Shown piece after piece: positions 1 to 10,700 of a stretch of DNA of 64,000 nucleotides. The notes below the pieces were generated by a model. That model saw only the letters and a program-made list of their open reading frames with translations, did not search any database and had not been told where the DNA came from. The DNA comes from Hydractinia symbiolongicarpus (Eukaryota > Cnidaria > Hydrozoa > Anthoathecata > Hydractiniidae). The DNA lies in assembly GCF_029227915.1 (NCBI RefSeq), contig NC_079888.1, positions 19,696,001 to 19,760,000 on the forward strand. Reading direction: 5' to 3'. The translations under genes were made by a program, and so were the position numbers. Numbering within the stretch: position 1 is the stretch's first letter; every line of letters starts with the position of its first letter.

Positions 1-429
1 ATAGTGCTTTATTTAGAAATTTAGATAAGTAAGTCATTTGTTACTCTGGAATCAATCGTAGCCGTTAGCGCGCGCTGAAGAAATAGAGACAGTTTCAACA
101 ACCGCATTCCTTTGATTTTATAACGGTATCAGTTCGTGTAAGTTCCAACAGTTGCGTCACATATTCGTAGCAACATGTATTCAGCCATATTTTTGAGACA
201 TTAATAGGTTGCATCGCTTTTAACAGTGAAATGATTGACTGTTAGAATTAATTGAACTGATTTTGGACTTTGACCTTATAAATGTGATAAATGAGACAAT
301 TAGACTCCAAGAAAAACACTCTTCGTAATTTGACATGATTGCTGGAACGCAGAAATTACACTGGGCGCGGTGGTAGCGCTTTATTTAAGAATTTAAATAA
401 GTCAGTCATTTTTTACTGTGGGACCAATC
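1..429. repeat. 372-bp satellite, left flank of the retrotransposon
   Basis: This stretch holds a little more than one monomer of the satellite that fills the rest of the window. The landmark tagtgcttta at 2 recurs as tagcgcttta at 374, a period of 372 bp. The block agccgttagcgcgcgctgaa at about 60 is the same block seen in nearly every monomer downstream. The second monomer is cut at about 429, just after ccaatc, where the retrotransposon begins; its continuation resumes at 5169. There is no coding potential. These monomers and those just right of the element are visibly more diverged than those at 48-58 kb. Confidence 0.95.
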
Positions 430-632
430 TTTGTTTGTTTGTAAATTTATTTATAGTCGGTACATTATATACAAGTTTCGTGAAAGAAAATTTATATGCA
501 TAGCTCTAAAAAGTAGTGCTAATCAAAACCGACTGAAATTAAAGTGCAAATAGAAATAATATTAAATAATATTAATTGAATGAGAGAAAATATTTTTAAA
601 TTTTTATATATACAAGAAAGAGTAAAATTTAA
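430..632 (-). other. Retrotransposon 3' UTR and short CAAA-repeat tail
   Basis: About 200 nt of AT-rich non-coding sequence follow the ORF2 stop on the minus strand. It ends in AAATTTACAAACAAACAAA directly against satellite sequence. Roughly three CAAA units form the tail. In CR1/L2-type elements the 3' end is the segment recognised by the reverse transcriptase during target-primed reverse transcription, so this stretch is the probable RT recognition region. No polyadenylation role can be proven by eye. Confidence 0.75.
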
Positions 633-3187
633 CTAAAAGCTTGTTTGGGACAATTCACATACCTCACAAAAACATTTAATTCCATTCCAACTTTTGATCG
701 CATTTTTGAAAGTACTAAGAGACTCTGAGGATTTCAAGTGATTGGGTAATTTATTCCATATTTTTGGCCCCAGGGAAGAGAGACTTTTTGTTCCAAAACT
801 AACGGTATCTATATTTGGGACTGTTAAATTATTAACATTTTGTGATCTCACTGGTCTACCACTCCCATGAAATTTAAAGATATCTTTAATGTATGTCGGA
901 TTGAGTTCGTGCATTGTCTTATATATTTCTGTACATAATGTTTTAAGTCTATAGACGCTCATTTGGTATTTTCCTGCTTTCAAAAGGAGTTCGTCGTAAG
1001 TACTATCATTATCATTTAATAAGAAACGCAAAGCTCTCTTCTGAATTTGTTCAATTCTCAACAAAGATTTATATGAAGAGAAATTCCATACTAAAGGGCA
1101 ATAATTAAAGTTAGAGTATATAAAACTTTGTACCAGTGTTAATTTGGCTTTGTGAGATAAAAACGTGCTAAGTCTAAACAGTGAATTCAATTGTGCTGAT
1201 GTTTTTTTGATAAGTTTAGAAATGTGAGAGTCGAAATTCAAGCCATTATCAATGGTCACTCCTAGTAATTTAACTTCGCTTTCTGTTTTAATTAACTTGT
1301 CACCAATTTTTACCACTAAATCACAATTGTTACATTTATCTCTGGTGACAATGATTGATTGAAATTTTTTAGGATTGGCCATCATTTTGTTATTTTTCAA
1401 CCACACTAGTGCTATATTAGATTCACATTCTAAAAGTTTAATTAAGTCTGAAATTGAGTTTAAGAAAGCAGAAAGGGAATTGTCATCAGCATAATTGTGT
1501 ACACTGGCTTTTTTAATAAAATAAATAAAGTCATTAATAAAAATGTTAAATAAAATAGGTCCTAAAATTGATCCTTGGGGTACTCCAGACAGAATTAATT
1601 GGAAAAGACTATGCTGATTATTTATGCGGGTAGATTGCTCTCTGTCAGAATGGTACGCTAAAATTAGAAGTAGGGCATCCTGGTTAAAGCCATAGGCATT
1701 TAATTTAGCAATAAGTAAATCATGAGGCACGCAATCAAAAGCTTTAGATAGATCCATTAAAACTGCACCAACTACGTAATGTTTATCTAATTTTTGTTTC
1801 CATTCTTCCAATAATCTTATAAGTACATGTTGTGTGCCATATGATTCCCTATAGGCTGATAAAAATTCTGAAAGTTTTTTATCAATATAATCAACAATTT
1901 GAGATTTAATTATTCTCTCATAAAATTTTGAAAATATATTTAAAATGCTGACTGGTCTATAGTTGTTTACACATAATTTATCTTTCCCACCTTTATCAAT
2001 AGGGGATACAGTAGCGCGTTTGTTCGAGACTTCCTTAAAGTTAAACAACATGTCATTATTTTGATCAATTAGTGAATTTTTAATTTCAAGAATACTAGGG
2101 TGATTTTTATATGTTTCTAGAATCTTTGAGATAACTTCATTTCTATTTTCAGATTGATAATTTCGTAGCGACACTGGTTTAACTCCACTATATTTTTCAA
2201 CTATATGTATGTATTCTTCATTGAAAATTTCCGCTAATTCATTTTCATCCGTTACTATAATATCATCGTGAACAATCATAATTTCATTAGAGCTCTTACC
2301 TGATTTGTTAGTAAGGAAAGGTTTAACAGTGCTCCAAAATTTCTTATTTTGAATAATGCCACCCTCCATAACACTATTAAAATGCTCTTTAATCACCTGT
2401 CGTCTCATACTAACACACTTATTTCTTTGTTTTTTATATTTTGACCTATTTTGATCTGTTCGATTTTTGTTAAAATTGTTTTTAAGACGAGATCTTGTGT
2501 AAATTGCTTTTCGTAATTTTTTATTCATAAACGGGGCTTCGTTACCCCGAACTAATTTAATTTTTATAGGTGCATGTTTATCAATTATATTTCGAAATTT
2601 CAGTACAAGGTTCTCATAACTTTCATTTGGATCTATGTTATCACAACAAAAATCTGTGCTCCTCACTTCTTCAAGAAAAACTTGCTCATCAAATTTTTTA
2701 AAACACCTATACGATATCTCTTTCGATTTTAAACGTACTAAAAAAGTCTTCATAAAAGTAGAAATCATATGGTGGTGGTCACTAAGTCCAGTTTCAAAAG
2801 ATTTAGAATTATGGAAACATGCATGTTTATTTGTTAAAAACACATCTATTTGTGATGCACGAGTATTTGTGAAACATGTTTTTTGTTTTATTAAATTTTT
2901 TAAATTGTAGGTTTCGCAAAAAGTTGTAAAACTGTCAAAACCTGTCGAACTTGAGTCATCACAATCAATATTTATATCGCCCATGATTACAACATTATCA
3001 TAAGTTTTGAAAGCCAAATCAAGTGAGCGTTCTATCTCAATGGAAAAGTTACTTAAGTTAGAAGATTCTGGTGGTCTATATACACTAAAAATGGGCCATT
3101 TTTTATTTCTCACTGTAATCTCAGAACAAATAACTTCATTTTTCTTTGGCTCAAGGTTCGATAATTGCTTACAAATCAGCCCTTTTT
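633..3187 (-). pseudogene. ORF2 fragment 2: C-terminal endonuclease plus reverse transcriptase
   Basis: This is the continuation of ORF2 after the frameshift. Residue numbers count from the GTG codon at 3113, but the frame is open back to the A tract at 3183-3187. The endonuclease is completed by VYRPPESS (11-18), GDINID (45-50, catalytic Asp/Asn) and SDHHHM (111-116, catalytic His). The reverse transcriptase shows NYRPVS (384-389), VLMDLSKAFD (451-460, first catalytic Asp), SGVPQGSILGP (509-519) and the catalytic YADD (541-544). After that come the thumb and C-terminal region with YCPLVWN, GPKIWNKLP and CFCEVC. The domain copies element RNA into DNA at the nicked target. Between FNFKEVS (357-363) and RATVSPIDKGG (366-376) the RT seems to lack about 65-75 residues that related elements carry, including the KATGxDxIP-type motif. 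The frame ends at TAG (635-633). Together with the frameshift this suggests a dead copy. Confidence 0.9.
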
Positions 3188-3190
3188 GAC
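3176..3190 (-). other. Frameshift site in the ORF2 endonuclease
   Basis: On the minus strand, GTC AAA AAG GGC is followed at once by TGA. The conserved downstream endonuclease motifs continue in the -1 frame with no stop between, so one base has been lost, most simply an A from the A5 run at 3187-3183. The motif C AAA AAG is not a full X XXY YYZ slippery heptamer and lies in mid-domain, so a programmed shift is unlikely. Confidence 0.85.
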
Positions 3191-3508
3191 GTATTCAATA
3201 AGTCCCCCTCCATTTTTATCCTTGTCCCTTCTGTTTCGTATTTCATAATTTTCAATATCAAATTGAGCAGACGGAAATTCAAGGGTTAATTTAGTTTCTG
3301 CCAAAACAAAGTAATCTGGTGATATTTTTGTTACAACTTCGCGAACATCTACTATCTTGTTCCTTAAGCTATTTAAGTTTAAATAGCAAAGCAAAGGATT
3401 ATTCGGATGCTTAAGCCGCAAATGTTTAGCATTTTCTAAATCACATTCATTAGAAAATCCATCTTGCTCCTTATTTGAGACATCACTTAAAGTTACGGAA
3501 CACCCCAA
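3176..3508 (-). pseudogene. ORF2 fragment 1: N-terminal half of the APE-type endonuclease
   Basis: This is the first part of the ORF2 polyprotein. It contains N-terminal motifs of the apurinic-like endonuclease of non-LTR elements: LNLNSLRNK (catalytic-site Asn, residues about 44-50), LAETKL (metal-binding Glu71) and GGGLIEYV (about 100-107). The enzyme nicks the target DNA so that the reverse transcriptase can prime from it. The frame has no ATG: the codon at 3508 is TTG and no Met follows before the stop. The frame is -1 relative to ORF1 and overlaps its end, so translation by coupled re-initiation or frameshifting is plausible. It ends at TGA (3178-3176), directly after an A5-G3 tract where a single missing base moves the rest of the domain into another frame. 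It is therefore called broken. Confidence 0.85.
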
Positions 3509-5151
3509 GAAACAGTGTTTACATTTAAAAAATTATTTAAATAATTCAAAAAATTATTAGCTAAAAATACTTTCCCATTATCATTTAAGTGTAGACCATC
3601 TTTCCACAAGTTGAGCTCTTTAATCATTTCGTTGTTTACAAAAATATGGTCGTGTGCAATAGCTTTATCTTCTACGGCTCTATTCACTTTATTAATTTTC
3701 TCAAAATATACTCGCTTGCACCTGATGATAGTTGATATAAAAACTTTTTCCACGCCATGCTCTTTACATTTATCTGCTATGTTTACGATGTTATTAGCAA
3801 TTTGTTCTTCAGTATTGTCGTTTTCGTCCATATTAAGAAGATCGTTAATTCCTACGTGCAACACAACGATATCGGGGCGATCGTCGATTAGGGTGGGTAG
3901 GGCATAATGGCCAAGATTCTTCACATTTGTACCTGGAAAACTTTTTATTCTTGCATCACCATTTTTGAAGTGTCTATTAAATTCTCTTGTCTTAATTCCC
4001 TTAGGAATACTATAGCAGATGATTCTGATTTTTTTCTTCTCTGTGGCTGGCTCTCTCATACCTTGTTGATCATTGTTAGTATTATAAAAGTATTTTTCCC
4101 TTTCCGGATAGTGACTTACAACTGGATTTGGCCTTCTGGGATGAAACGTTATATTACGTGCATTTGTTGACCCATTAGTTTGTGACAAAAACCTTCCACT
4201 TGATTGATTGTCAGAGTCTGGATTAACATTTGTATTGTTAGGGTTTTCAAAGTTTAAAACCTCATGAGGAAGATTATCAAATCTATTTCTCGAAGTATAA
4301 TCATAATAATTACTACCTGACTTTGTAGATGGTGGTTCTCTGGGGACTTTGTGCCAATTATCGATTTTTTCTGTTCTGGTTGACCGTGCTTGTGTTGCGT
4401 TGTTGTTGTTTTTAAAGTTTAAAACCTCATGAAGAAGATTATCAAATCTATTTCTCGAAGTATAATTATAATAATTACTACCTGACTTTGTTGATGGTGG
4501 TCCTCTGGGGACTTTGTGCCAATTATCGATTTTTTCTGCTCTGGTTGGCCGTGCTTGTATTACGTTGTTGTTGTTTTCACAAAGTTGAATAATAAGATTC
4601 CTATATTCTTTTAATTCGTCCTTTAAAAAACTATTTTCTTGTCTAAGATGTTCCACTAAATCATCAGAAAAACACTTTCGAGTTTGATCGATTTTATACG
4701 TAAAATATTCTTTTAGGTCACTGATTTGTGCGACCAGACCTTTAAAAACGTCAAACTCACGACAACTGGAGATTTCTTTTGACAAGAAAGATTCTTCTTT
4801 TGCCGACGACATATTTAAACCACTCTCTTCAGAAATCACAAATTTTTCGTTATTTTCGTCACTGCATTTCTGTAAATCAACATTTTCGTTATCTGTTTTA
4901 CAAAATCTATAACTTTGTTTACCATTACTCTCTGTAACGTAAATAAAATCTTTATCACACAAAGTTTCCAATGTAGACTTTATTACATCAGGTTCTAAGT
5001 CTTTTGTATTATTCATTATGGCATCTGTGTCCGCTCTTTTTCTTTTTTTGTGAATTTCTCTGATTGAATCAATAACTTTCCTTTCAAAATCTAAAACATG
5101 AACTTGAGAACTGTACGATTGACCGCCTTCAACCGCCATCATGGGCAACAT
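3493..5151 (-). CDS. Retrotransposon ORF1 protein with winged-helix-like, coiled-coil and SGNH/GDSL esterase-like domains
   Basis: This 552-residue open frame is uninterrupted. Residues about 16-85 resemble a small winged-helix fold (IREIHKKRKRADTDAI followed by an FIYVTESNGKQSYRF-like wing); this is a judgement by eye. Residues about 135-192 look like a coiled coil (LRQENSFLKDELKEYRNLI). Residues 193-247 and 248-302 are a tandem duplication of a 55-residue unit. Residues about 373-540 form an SGNH/GDSL-type hydrolase domain: a nucleophile block ICYSIPKGI (Ser381), an oxyanion-block Asn in VGINDL (Asn436), and the terminal DGLHL with Asp518 and His521. In CR1-group elements ORF1 is a nucleic-acid-binding RNP protein and an esterase domain is known; its enzymatic role there is unclear. 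The nucleophile block reads Cys-Tyr-Ser instead of the usual Gly-Asp-Ser. ATG at 5151 lies only 17 nt inside the element, and the frame stays open upstream of it, so a slightly 5'-truncated copy is possible. The stop overlaps the start of the ORF2 frame. Confidence 0.88.
   Translation of the reverse strand: MLPMMAVEGGQSYSSQVHVLDFERKVIDSIREIHKKRKRADTDAIMNNTKDLEPDVIKSTLETLCDKDFIYVTESNGKQSYRFCKTDNENVDLQKCSDENNEKFVISEESGLNMSSAKEESFLSKEISSCREFDVFKGLVAQISDLKEYFTYKIDQTRKCFSDDLVEHLRQENSFLKDELKEYRNLIIQLCENNNNVIQARPTRAEKIDNWHKVPRGPPSTKSGSNYYNYTSRNRFDNLLHEVLNFKNNNNATQARSTRTEKIDNWHKVPREPPSTKSGSNYYDYTSRNRFDNLPHEVLNFENPNNTNVNPDSDNQSSGRFLSQTNGSTNARNITFHPRRPNPVVSHYPEREKYFYNTNNDQQGMREPATEKKKIRIICYSIPKGIKTREFNRHFKNGDARIKSFPGTNVKNLGHYALPTLIDDRPDIVVLHVGINDLLNMDENDNTEEQIANNIVNIADKCKEHGVEKVFISTIIRCKRVYFEKINKVNRAVEDKAIAHDHIFVNNEMIKELNLWKDGLHLNDNGKVFLANNFLNYLNNFLNVNTVSWGVP
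4246..4575 (-). repeat. 165-bp in-frame tandem duplication inside ORF1
   Basis: Two adjacent 165-bp copies (4575-4411 and 4410-4246) each encode 55 residues. They begin NNNN, contain EKIDNWHKVPR, PPSTKSGSNYY and TSRNRFDN, and end HEVLNF plus K or E. The copies differ at a handful of residues (for example RGPP/REPP and NYT/DYT), so the duplication is recent but not brand new. It lies in the linker between the coiled coil and the SGNH domain and keeps the reading frame. Confidence 0.95.
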
Positions 5152-5168
5152 GTCGATGAAGAGTAAAA
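5152..5168 (-). other. Retrotransposon 5' end, very short leader
   Basis: Only 17 nt separate the ORF1 ATG from recognisable satellite (agccgttagc from 5169). A full CR1-type element normally has a longer 5' UTR that holds its internal promoter, so this copy is probably truncated at its 5' end just upstream of ORF1. The exact junction is uncertain by one or two bases. Confidence 0.6.
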
Positions 5169-5530
5169 AGCCGTTAGCACGCGCTGAAGAATTAGAGGCA
5201 GTTTCATAAGCTATGTTTCATTGACTTTATAACGGCATCAGTGCGTTTGAGTTCAAGCGGTTGCGTCACATACTCGCACCAACATGTATTCAGCCATATT
5301 TTTGAGACATTAATAGGTTGCATCGCTGTTAACAGTAACGTGATTAACTGTTGGACTTAATTGAACTGATTTTGGACATTGAGCTTATAAATGTGATAAA
5401 TGAGACAATAGAAATAACATTCTTCTTACTTTGATATGATTGCTGGAACTCAGCGATTACACTGGGCGCTGTGGTAGCGCTTTATTTAAAAATTTATATA
5501 AATTAGTCATTTTTACTGTGGAACCAATCC

Positions 5531-7760
5531 TAGCCGTTAGCGCGCGCTGAAGAATTAGAGACAATTTCAAAAAGTATATTTCATTTACTTTCTAACGGTA
5601 TCAGTCTGTGAGAGTTACAACGGTTGCGTTACATATTCGTACCAACATGTATATAGCGATATTTTTCAGACCTTACTAGGTTACATCGCTTTTAACAGTG
5701 AAACGATTGACTGTGAGACTTAATTGAAGTAATTTCGGATTTGACATTATAAATGTGATAAATGAGACAAATGGACTCCAAGAAATAACATTCTTTGTAA
5801 TTTGGCATGATTGCTGGAACTCAGAATTTACACTGACCGCTGTGATAGTGCTTTATTTAGTAATTTAGATAAGTAAGTCACTCTTTACCGTGGGACCAGT
5901 CCTAGCCGTTAGCGCGCGCTGAAGAAATAGAGACAGTTTCATAAGCTATGTTTCATTGACTTTATAACGGTATCAGTGCGTTTGAGTTCAAGGGGTTGCG
6001 TCACATACTCGTACCAACATGTATTTAGCCATATTTTTAAGACATTAATAGGTTGCATCGCTTTTAACGTTGAAGTAATTGACTGTTGAACTTCATTGAA
6101 CTGATTTTGGACATTGAGCTAATAAATGTGATAAATGAGACAATTGGACTCTAAGAAATAACATTCCTCTTAATTTGACGTGATTGCTGGAACCCAGCGA
6201 TTACACTGGGCGCTGTGGTAGCGCTTTATTGGAAACGTTATATAAATAAGTCATTTTTACTGTGGAACCATTCCTAGCCGTTAACGCACGCTGAACAAAT
6301 AGAGGCAGTTTCAAAATCTACATTTCATTGACTTTCTAACGGTATCCGTCCTTGTGAGTTACAACGGTTGCGCCACATATTGGCACCAACATGTATTTAG
6401 CGATATTTTTCTGACATTTTGACGTTTTATCGCTTTTAACAGTGAAACGATTGACTGTGGGACTTAATTCAACTGACCTTGGACTTGGCCTTATAAATGT
6501 GATAAAAGAGACAGTTGTACTTCAAGAAATAACATTCTTCTTAATTTGATATGATTGCCGGAACTCAGCGATTACACAGGGCGCTGTGGTAGCGCTTTAT
6601 TTAAAAATTTATATAACTTAGTCATTTTTACTGTGGAACCAATCCTAGCCGTTAGCGCGCGCTGAAGAATTAGAGACATTTTCAAAAGGTATATTTCATT
6701 TACTTTCTAACGGTATCAGTCTGTGAGAGTTACAACGGTTGCGTCACATATTCGTACCAACTTGTACATAGCGATATTTTTCAGACATTACTAGGTTGCA
6801 TCGCTTTTAACAGTGAAACGATTGACTGTGAGACTTAATTGAAGTAATTTCGGACTTTGAACTTATAAATGTGATAAATGAGACAAATGGACTCCAAGAA
6901 ATAACATTCTTTGTAATTTGGCATGATTGCTGGAACTCAGAAAATACACTGAGCGCTGTGATAGTGCTTTTTTTAGTAATTTAGAAAAGTAAGTCATTCT
7001 TTACCGTGGGACTAGTCCTAGCCGTTAGCGCGCGCTGAAGAAATAGAGACAGTCTGAACAATTACATTTCTTTGACTTTATAACGGTATCAGTGCGTTTG
7101 AGTTCAAGCGGTTGCGTCACATACTCGTACCAACATGTATTTAGCCATATTTTTAAGACATTAATAGGTTGCATCGCTTTTAACGTTGAAGTGATTGACT
7201 GTTGAACTTCATTGAACTGATTTTGGACATTGAGCTAATAAATGTGATAAATGAGACAATTGGACTCTAAGAAATAACATTCCTCTTAATTTGACGTGAT
7301 TGCTGGAACCCAGCAATTACACTGGGCGCTGTGGTAGCGCTTTATTGGAAACTTTATATAAATAAGTCATTTTTACTGTGGAACCATTCCTAGCCGTTAA
7401 CGCACGCTGAACAAATAGAGGCAGTTTCAAAATCTACATTTCATTGACTTTCTAACGGTATCCGTCCTTGTGAGTTACAACGGTTGCGCCACATATTGGC
7501 ACCAACATGTATTTAGCGATATTTTTCTGGCATTTCGACGTTTTATCGCTTTTAACAGTGAAACGATTGACTGTGAGACTTAATTGAAGTAATTTCGGAC
7601 TTTGACCTTATAAATGTGATAAATGAGACAAATGGACTCCAAGAAATAACATTCTTTGTAATTTGGCATGATTGCTGGAACTCAGAAAATACACTGAGCG
7701 CTGTGATAGTGCTTTTTTGAGTAATTTAGAAAAGTAAGTCATTCTTTACCGTGGGACTAG
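5531..7760. repeat. Satellite, 3-monomer higher-order period (about 1116 bp)
   Basis: Three monomer types alternate. Type 1 has agaattagagaca followed by gtatatttcatttac (5531 and 6646, step 1115). Type 3 has gaacaaatagaggcagtttc (about 6300 and 7416, step 1116). The middle type differs between the two copies (ataagctatg at about 5940, ctgaacaattac at about 7055), so this is a 3-monomer unit with one exchanged monomer. Confidence 0.75.
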
Positions 7761-10700
7761 CCCTAGCCGTTAGCGCGCGCTGAAGAAATAGAGACAGTCT
7801 GAACAATTACATTTCTTTGACTTTATAACGGTATCAGTTCGTTTGAGTTCCAACAATCGCGTCACATATTCGTACCAACATGTATTCAGCCATATTTTTG
7901 AGATATTAATAGGTTGCATCGCTTTTATGAGTGAAACGATTGACTGTGGGACTTAATTGAACTGACTTTGCATTTTCACCTTATAAATGTGATAAACAAC
8001 ACAATTGATTTCAAAGAAATAACACTCTTCTTAATTTGACATGATTGCTGGATCTCAAAAATTACACTGGGTGCTGTGGTCGCGCTTTATTTAAAACTTT
8101 ATATAAATAAGTCATTTTTACTGTGGAACCAATCCTAGTCGTTAGCGCGCGCTCAAGAAATAGAGACATTTTCAAAAATTACATTTCATTGCCTTTCTAA
8201 TGGCATCAGTCCTTGTGAGTTAAAACAGTTGCGTCACATATTCGTACCAGCATGTATTTAGCGATATTTTTCTGACAATACGAGGTTTCATCGCTTTTAA
8301 CAGTGAAGCGATTGACTGTGGGACGTCATTGAACTGACTTTGAACTTTGACCTTATAAATGTGATAAATAAGACGATTGGACTCCAAGAAATAACATTCC
8401 TCTTAATTTGACGTGATTGCTGGAAACCAGCGATTACACTTGGCGCTGTGGTAGCGCTTTATTGGGAACTTTATATAAATAAGTCATTTTTTCTGTGGAA
8501 CCAATCCTAGCCGTTAACGCGCGCTGAAAAAATTGAGGCAGTTTCAAAAACTTCATTGCAATGACTTTCTAACGGTATCAGTCCTTGTGAGTTACAACGG
8601 TTGTGCCACATACTCGTGTCAACATGTATTTAGCGATATTTTTCTGACATTTCGACGTTTTATCGCTTTTAACAGTGAAACGATTGACTGTGGGACTTAA
8701 TTGAACTGACCTTGGATGTGGCCTTATAAATGTGATAAAAGAGACAGTTGGACTCCAAGAAATACCATTCTTCTTAATTTTACATGATTGCTGGAACTCA
8801 GCGATTACACTGGGTGCTGTGGTAGCGCTTTATTTAAAACTTTATATAAATAAGTCATTTTTACTGTGGAACCAATCCTAGATGTTAGCGCGCGCTGAAA
8901 AAATGGAGACAGTTTTAAAAAGTACATTTCATTGACTTTCTAATTGTATCAGTCCGTGTGAGTTACAACGGTTGCGCCACATACTCGTGTCAACATGTAT
9001 TTAGCGATATTTTTCTGACATTACGAGGTTTCATCGCTTTTAACAGTGAAACAATTGACTGTGGGACTTAATTGAACTGACCTTGGACTTGACCTTATAA
9101 ATGTAATAAAAGAGACAGTTGGACTCCAAGAAATAACATTCTTGTTAATTTGACATGATTGCTGGAAACCAGCGATTACACTGGGCGCTGTGGTAGCGCT
9201 TTATTTGAAACTTTATATAAATAAGTCATTTTTTCTGTGGAACCAATCCTAGCCGTTAACGTGCGCTGAAAAAATTGAGGCAGTTTCAAAAACTACATTT
9301 CATTGTCTTTCTAATTGTATCAGTCCGTGTGAGTTACAACGGTTGCGCCACATACTCGTGTCAACATGTATTTAGCGATATTTTTCTGACATTACGAGGT
9401 TTCATCGCTTTTAACAGTGAAACGATTGACTGTGGGACTTAATTGAACTGATTTTGGACTTTTACTTTATAAATGTGATAAATGAGAGATTTGGACTCCA
9501 AGAAATAACATTCTTCTTAATATGACGTGATTGCTGGAACTCAGCGATTACCCTGGGCGCTGTTGTAGCGCTTTATTGAAAACTTTGTATAAATAAGTCA
9601 TTTTTACTGTGGAACCAATCTTAGCCGTTAGCGAGCACTGAAGAAATGGACTTAGTTTCAAAAATTACATTTTATTGACTTTCTAACGGTATCAGTCCGT
9701 GTGAGTTACAACGGTTGCGCCACATATTCGTACCAACATGTATTTAGCGATATTTTTCAGACATTACTAGGTTTCATCGCTTTTAACAGTGAAATGATTG
9801 ACTGTGGGACTTAATTTAACTGATTTTGGACTTTAACCTTATAAATGTGATAAATAACACAATTGGATTCCCAGAAATAACATTCTTCTTAATTTGACAT
9901 GATTCCTGGAACTCAAAATTATACTGGGTGCAGTGGTAGCGCTTTATTTAATAATTGAGATAATTAATTCCTTTTTTACTGAGGATCCAATCCTAGCATT
10001 TCGCACGCGCTGAAGAAATAGGGATAGTTTAAAAAACTACATTTCATTGATTTTCTAACGGTATCAATCCGTTTGAGTTACAACGGTTGCGTCACATAAT
10101 CGTACCAACATGTATTTAGCGACATTTTTCTGATATTACGAGGTTTCATTGCTTTTAACAGTGAAACGATTGACTGTGGGACTTAATTGAACTGACTTTG
10201 GACTTTGACCTTATAAATGTGATAAATGAGGCAATTGGACTCCAAGAAATAACATTCTTCTTAATTTGACATGATTGCTGGAACTCAGCGATTACACTAG
10301 GCGCTGTGGTAGCGCTTTATTTAAAAATTTAAATGAATAAGTCATTTTTACTGTGAAACCAATCCTAGCCATTAGCCCGCTATGATGAAATAAAGTCAGT
10401 TTCAAAATCTACATTTTATTGAGTTTCTAACGGTATCAGTGCGTGTGAGTTACAACGATTGCGCCACATATTCGTAGCAACATGTATTTAGCGATATTTT
10501 TCTAATATTACTAGGTTGCATCGCTTTTGACAGTGAAACGATTGACTGTGGGACTTAATTTAACTGATTTTGGACTTCGACCTTACAAATGTGATAAATA
10601 TCACAATTGAATTCCCAGAAGTAACACTCTTCTTAATTTGACATGATTGCAGGAACTCAACGATTACACTGGGCGCTGTGGTAGCGCTGTATTTAAAAAT

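Larger units (their letters stand above)
430..5168 (-). mobile_element. CR1-group non-LTR retrotransposon, nearly full length, degenerate
   Basis: This 4.74-kb element lies on the minus strand and interrupts a satellite monomer. It has the two-ORF layout of CR1/L2-type elements: ORF1 with a C-terminal esterase-like SGNH domain, then ORF2 with an APE endonuclease and a reverse transcriptase. After the RT domain there is a CR1-like C-terminus with the words YCPLVWN, GPKIWNKLP and a closing Cys-rich CFCEVC. The 3' end carries a short tail of CAAA units next to the satellite at 429/430, as CR1/L2 elements often end in short tandem repeats rather than long poly(A). No LTRs or terminal inverted repeats are visible. 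The flanks show no target-site duplication; about 2 bp of monomer (ct) appear lost. ORF2 has a frameshift and a probable internal deletion, so this copy is unlikely to move by itself. Assignment to CR1 rather than L2 or another sister clade needs a phylogeny. Confidence 0.93.

Noticed and set aside
2635-4170. Plus-strand open frames opposite ORF1 and ORF2 (2635-2910, 3007-3189, 3611-3907, 3907-4170).
   Set aside because: They are antisense shadows of the retrotransposon proteins, with no recognisable domain of their own.
430-5168. LTR retrotransposon or retrovirus-like element.
   Set aside because: No LTRs, protease, integrase or RNase H region; the endonuclease is APE-type and the RT is of the non-LTR type.
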